From: Dysidea avara
Taxonomy: Eukaryota > Porifera > Demospongiae > Dictyoceratida > Dysideidae
Direction of reading: 5' to 3'
Assembly: GCF_963678975.1 (NCBI RefSeq)
Contig: NC_089275.1
Location: 12,555,682-12,619,681, forward strand
DNA: 64,000 bases
Positions 59,640-64,000 of this stretch are shown here, piece by piece. The position numbers and the translations under genes were made by a program. The notes below the pieces were generated by a model. That model searched no databases. It was not told the DNA's origin and saw only the letters and a program-made list of their open reading frames with translations. How positions within the stretch are numbered: the stretch's first letter is position 1; every line of letters begins with the position of its first letter.

Positions 59640-61850
59640 TGTATGAGTAAGTTGTACATATGCATGACATTGCATGGTATGTGTTCTAGGCCTCAGTCTT
59701 TTGCCTATTACTCTTTTTGCACGATGCTGCTTATTATGCAGAATGACTCAAAAGCTGATTGTTTTATTTTCAGTGTATCAGTACTTCCTGACTGTTGTAT
59801 TAGACTGCAGTATTAGAGTACCTTGATTTTATTGTAGATAAACAATGTAAAATAATATTATTATGTTATATATTTAAAATATGCGATATGCAGTTTATAT
59901 TGTATTATTGTGCTCATGGTTTGTGTTCTTTTTTGGCATGTACATTGCACATTATGAGCCAGTGGTGTGTTCCAAGCATACACAAATATTTGCTAACAAG
60001 TGATACATCATGAAACGTGACCATGTCCAGTGACTAGTGTAAATCAGTTCTGTTTCAATTCCATGGGGAGTTCTTAAGTGTCCACCTAAAAGTACTGCTA
60101 TTAGTGTCAGTTGCTCAGTGGCACTGCTTCTTTTGTTGCAGTCCTTCAATGTAAGGTGATGACCAGTTTCCATTTCACACAGTGGCTTTCTATTCTTCTT
60201 GAGCTGTGAATTAAACAATTTCTGTTACTGTTTCACTCAGGTTACACTATCCACATCTGCACTGAATATACGTAATTGTTAGTTAGCCTTTCTGCTTTTT
60301 TTTTGTCTTAGTTGTATGCTACTCTTGCCGTACTCTGGTGCCCTCTGGCGCTTACTGGGATACACTAGTCATGGAGACTAAAAAAGAAAGATCGTCGCAA
60401 AGGAATACGATGCGGAGTTTGTGCAATATTTTAACAACATTCTGGCCTTGTTGGAAGGTACGTAGGAAGGTCACCACTCTCCCACTGATGATTGCATACA
60501 ATCATCTGGCAGAGTTGTGAAGTCAGAGCAGTTGCATTACAACACATGATGGGATGAGCTTGCGACTGAGGTGCCCTGAGTGTATGTAGCCAGGGCACTG
60601 GGCACAGTTGCCAATGTTGGATGGCCCACTTTAAATAAATGGCACTTTTGCATGCAGGCAAGCATTCCATTATATTACAAAATTGGCAGCAATTTTCAAG
60701 CCCTAAGCAAACCGTACGATAAAAGCAAGTGTAAACTTGTACCTTCAACTTTTAAATTGCATGAGTAACACAGAAGTGGATTGGTGTTGACTTAAAGGCT
60801 TACTGACATGTGAGCTAGACACCCTTGCAAGATCACTTCCTGGCCAGGCAAAGTTGCCCCTCAGTAATTATATTGTAGTCAAATTATCTATTAATTTTAT
60901 AGTTTTTCATCCCCTGCCCGCATCTCCTTCAACCCTGCTGCTTCTTAACTATAGTGCGCTAGCATTTTGATGTTTAGACAAACTAGCCATCATTTTGATG
61001 TTTAGTAAAACTAGCCATCATTTTCAGCTACGGAAACGTTTTTTTCCTACTTTAGCATGGTGGTAAAATGTAAGGATGGGTTTTAAGAAGGCTTTGAAAA
61101 TCCTTGTAGTGACAGATAACCTTGCTGTGATTTTAGGTTCTTCCTTTAATAATGAAAAATGGCGCCCACCTGCATCAAAATTGAGGGAGTGGAGAAACTA
61201 ACAATTTTCTTTGCCTGGCCTGCAAAGGAAACTCAAAAATAATGGAATAGTGGAACATTTTAGTGCTAGTGCTGACAGTAAACAGATACAGGTGGCAGAC
61301 AGGAAACAGAATTTATTGGAGCGTCCTAATCTCTCAATGCCATGAGACTACTACCAACAGTAATACGCACGGTAAATATAAGTAGGCAGTTATAGTTCCT
61401 ATGTGCTGTGTATGCACTGTAAGCTTACAGTATGAGTGTAAACCATGTGTATACACTGGCTTCTGTGTTTCTTTTTTAGGCACTAGAATACAACCTGCTA
61501 TATGTGGGTAGCTGTCTGTTTTGTTTATAATGTGTATATATGATGTTCATTGTGTGGCTTGTAGTTGATGATTACGTTATCTTTTATTATTCATTTGGTA
61601 CCCAGCTACCAAACTACCACAGATGGCACTAAAGAGTCAGTTCAGAAAGTCATCTGCATGTAGCTAAATTGTTAAATGTTATTCAGGTGCTTTTATTGTT
61701 ATCAGACATACGTACCCACCTCATTGCTTGGAATGTAAATGAAACACTATAATGTCAATATAGTTGCCAGTTATCTTACCCCCTTTACAATAGGATGTTT
61801 AAGTTCCAGCAAACAGTCATCCAATTAAGGCTAACCTCATATGGCATACA
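59640..61850. other. Unassigned stretch
   Basis: The dispersed motif occurs at 59786-59833. A doubled 27-base phrase (ATTTTGATGTTTAG...AACTAGCCATC) lies at 60964-61020. Frames around 60338-60768 show no recognisable domain. Confidence 0.35.
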
Positions 61851-62117
61851 TCTCTATACTGTATAGCTGAGGGGGGAAGATTTCAAGAGTTTGGGGGATT
61901 AACAGCAAAAATGTTATCCTTAAAATAATATGTAGACCTCCATTTAATACATTTGGGATTGTTTGTTTTATTTATACATTGTTCAACCTCGAAAATATTC
62001 CCCTTCATAATATTTAGGTAATACAGTAATTTTAGTATGTATGTCTAATCTTTAGTAATCAGCTGTCTAATGGATACTAATGTATAGTAAAAGCTTTAAT
62101 GAGTTGTGCAGTAATGA

Positions 62118-62499
62118 CATAGACTGATGATAGGAACCAGAAACTGTCATTGACTGCTATCATCCCAACATGATCCTCTGAGGAGTTATTACATGCATGT
62201 GCATCAAAATAACAGAATAGATGAATGTACCTGTTTGTCTTAGCTGCTCTAGTGTCATGATGGTCCATAATATCATCAGCTATTGTGTTTGCCACTTGTA
62301 CCCGTGTATGTAAAAATAGTAACAAGGTCGGAACAGACTACATAATATGTACGTAGGTAGTCTAGAATATAGAGACTTACAATTTCAATGCACCATCCTA
62401 GGGTGAAGGCAAGACATTTCTGTTTAGATGACAATGTCCGGTATCCATACAATTGTGATAGTGTGCTAAGCACCATAAGACCCCTGGTCATCTCCCTCG
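62118..62499 (-). pseudogene. FPPS-like copy C, N-terminal exons, now inverted
   Basis: Read on the minus strand, 62381-62499 gives REMTRGLMVLSTL and ends in LAFTLGWCIEI with an intact donor. It preserves the LGWC segment that is frameshifted in the 22.6-kb copy. Next, about 62230-62289 holds ANTIADDIMDHHDTRAAK, so the first DDxxD is kept, but the acceptor AG has become GG and about 12 bases covering CWY are deleted. 62118-62175 holds DHVGMIAVNDSFWFLSSVY and stops at an inversion breakpoint. The rest of the gene continues on the other strand from 62704. This copy cannot make an enzyme but is useful as the less-mutated reference for exon 1. Confidence 0.68.
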
Positions 62500-62703
62500 C
62501 TATACAACATTACCAACATTATTACCACACAGTAGAGGGTGAGGTAATAAGAGGTGGAGAATTTCCCAGGGCTTATGTACAATTGGTATTAGTAACAAAT
62601 CAGGCAGAAAACAATATTTGCCATTAATTTCATTGTGATGTTTCCTTCAGTTTCTGCACATACCATTGTACATACATGTAACAACAACTGAATTAGTTGG
62701 TTG

Positions 62704-63033
62704 TCCTACTTAATACAGAGTTTTAGGAACCATCCTTATTATACTGAACTAGTGGAACTGTTCCATCTGGTTACCTAATTGCTACAAACTGTTACAGGTT
62801 GTGGAGTATTCTGAAATTGGTAGAATAGTGAGTGCCCTCATCTCTGACAGTAAAACTGATCTGAGCAACTTTACAGCAGAAAAGTGAGATATAAGTTTTC
62901 TGAACAGCTTCATTTAATGTATTGACTGGGTGTTTCTGCTTTTACCTGCCAGTGATGGCACTTGGTATGTACTAACTGTAGGTAGTGACACTTGTCTGAT
63001 GTAGTTATTGCATGTAGGCTGGTATTGATGGGA
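62704..63033 (+). pseudogene. FPPS-like copy C, middle exons
   Basis: Plus-strand continuation of copy C. 62704-62772 corresponds to the end of the NDSF exon with a frameshift in the EFRDHP segment (an extra T and a lost base). 62798-62883 is an intact 86-base exon VVEYSEIGRIVSALISDSK...FTAE with normal borders. About 62930-62964 is a shortened form of the RYKT exon. At about 63012 the AGIDG exon starts after an AG and is broken after its first six codons by a second inversion; its remainder is on the minus strand near 63360-63415, also frameshifted. Confidence 0.65.
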
Positions 63034-63418
63034 TGGCACCTTGTATGCATACAGAAAATAGCACATAATGGGTGTGGCTCATGAAAGAAGCTGGGTTGCT
63101 GCACAGCTATACTATACACTTCCACATCATCATCAACTAATTTCACACATAGGTATTACTTCTATTGGACCTGAATGACTTGGACAAAATGTTACCGGTT
63201 AATTCGACCCAGTTATAACGCTGGTGTACTAGTGACTAAGAAAGTCACAAATGCAAGTAGATTAGAGAATTTGGAGCAAGGCTGAATGGGAGGTACACTG
63301 TTTGTACCACTATTGAAAGCATAATACTCATATTGCATACTGCATACCACATACCTGATTCTGGTAGAATTGATCAATAGCCAGTGCAATATAGACAACA
63401 CTTCATTAACAGCCTTCA
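63033..63418 (-). repeat. Inverted block of copy C (matches 25005-25428 reversed)
   Basis: This stretch is the reverse complement of the exon-intron-exon region at about 25005-25428. It includes the exon ending ...YQNQ with its GTATGT donor (minus strand, ending near 63352) and the downstream TGCACTTCCCATTCA stretch. Colinearity with copy A resumes at about 63419 (AGTTTGTAGGTATG, compare 25440). Similarity is high but with indels. Confidence 0.65.
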
Positions 63419-63872
63419 ATAGATGTACTACAGTTTGTAGGTATGCTGTCTGCAGGCTTGTGTGGAGCCATGCCTATTAATCAATTGTTACTGTACGAGT
63501 TATTGTTTTGCAGCAGCCAGTTTCTTGAAATTCTTTCATGAGCCATGCCCACTTATAGGGAATGTGTGATGCTGTTTGTAGACATATGTGGAGCACACTA
63601 ATTTATTAGTATGGTGTAATGAAGCCACGCCCAAACATATCTTTGCTGTCTGTAAACTTGCATGGATCCATGCTCACTGACTGATTATTTATTATATAAC
63701 TTACCTGTTTATCAACACTGTTGTACAAATCTACATACAAATAATTTTGGAGGGTGTTATGTCACTGATTTATAATCACAATGTAGGATTAGAATACTAG
63801 ATGGCCTAAAGAAAACAACTCTCTTTACATACTGTATATAGTAAGATAGACAAACTAATCTTATGTTTCACA

Positions 63873-63977
63873 GATGTGGTTGGTCAGTGCTTTGACAAAC
63901 TCAAAAATAAATGTAAATCACATGATCTCTTTGAAAATGGATGCAGACTCCTAAATTTTGTGCAAGCAGTAATAGAT
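63873..63977 (+). other. Candidate exon of unknown function (FDKLKNK...NFVQAVID)
   Basis: An AG acceptor precedes an open block that reads VVGQCFDKLKNKCKSHDLFE, then NGCRLLNFVQAVID, and is followed by a GTATGT donor. A decayed version with several stops lies at 27630-27720 in the corresponding place in copy A, where it is separated from its flank by an inserted R repeat and half MITE. It lies beyond the AGIDG exon in both copies, so it may be an extra exon of the FPPS-like gene or the edge of a neighbouring gene. I do not recognise the domain. The next exon would lie outside the window. Confidence 0.35.
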
Positions 63978-64000
63978 GTATGTATATGGCAAACAGGAGG

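Larger units (their letters stand above)
61920..63870. repeat. Segmental duplication copy C (partner 22130-26220), rearranged
   Basis: CATTTGGGATTGTTTG, AATATTCCCC(C/T)(C/T)TCATAATA, AGCTGTCTAATGGATACTAA match 22136-22300; after two inverted blocks (62118-62703, 63033-63418) the order continues with GTTACTGTA(C/T)GAGTTATTG (25510) and CACTGACTGATTATT (26048). The LINE and R-repeat inserts of copy A are missing. Confidence 0.7.

Overview
This is an animal nuclear genome window, visibly AT-rich and dominated by interspersed repeats. It has no tRNA, rRNA, CRISPR or operon-like signal. The best-supported gene has many short exons with GT...AG introns of roughly 50-500 bases, and it encodes EGF and von Willebrand C (VWC) modules, so the source is a metazoan. 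The compact introns, the very many small MITEs, and a repeat near 58.8-59.6 kb that I remember from Amphimedon-type genomes suggest a demosponge. The species call is inference from memory, not proven.

Layout. 0.2-5.2 kb holds hAT-like MITEs nested in a broken BEL/Pao integrase, plus a 688-bp terminal-inverted-repeat (TIR) element. 6.1-9.9 kb (minus strand) is a 19-exon NELL-like gene; its exons join in frame for 633 codons and it lacks its 5' part here. 10.2-12.8 kb holds LINE debris, GT microsatellites and a composite element ending in a ~380-nt hairpin. 13-16 kb is a segment duplicated at 32.7-34.7 kb, carrying a hAT MITE whose empty site survives in the other copy. 16.5-18.16 kb is a dead pogo/Tigger transposon. 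18.2-20.7 kb is LINE debris with an inserted MITE.

21.3-31.8 kb holds an array of farnesyl-diphosphate-synthase-like (FPPS-like) exons. There is one partial copy and one nearly full eight-exon copy whose first aspartate motif is intact (DDIVD) while the second is altered to VDYNR. Its introns are packed with foldback MITEs, R repeats and a LINE. A third copy at 61.9-64.0 kb has been cut up by two internal inversions, and a fourth, diverged set of exons lies at 50.9-52.8 kb.

30-37 kb holds nested hAT elements with GGTATCGG subterminal repeats, the second half of the segmental duplication, a mariner-like MITE, and a LINE end with a hairpin and (AAT)n tail. 37-44 kb is mostly unassigned, with a 356-bp hAT MITE, a 57-nt hairpin and a 123-bp CA microsatellite. 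44.3-44.8 kb has three phase-matched exons of an unrecognised protein. 46-50 kb is inverted-repeat and R-repeat debris. 52.9-54.2 kb has two head-to-tail MITEs of the GGCGGATC family. 57.5-57.85 kb is a palindromic MITE, and 58.0-58.7 kb a 30-35-bp-unit minisatellite.

A short motif (core ACTCTAATAGAGCAGTCA) recurs about 20 times on both strands and lies inside at least three MITE families with different termini.
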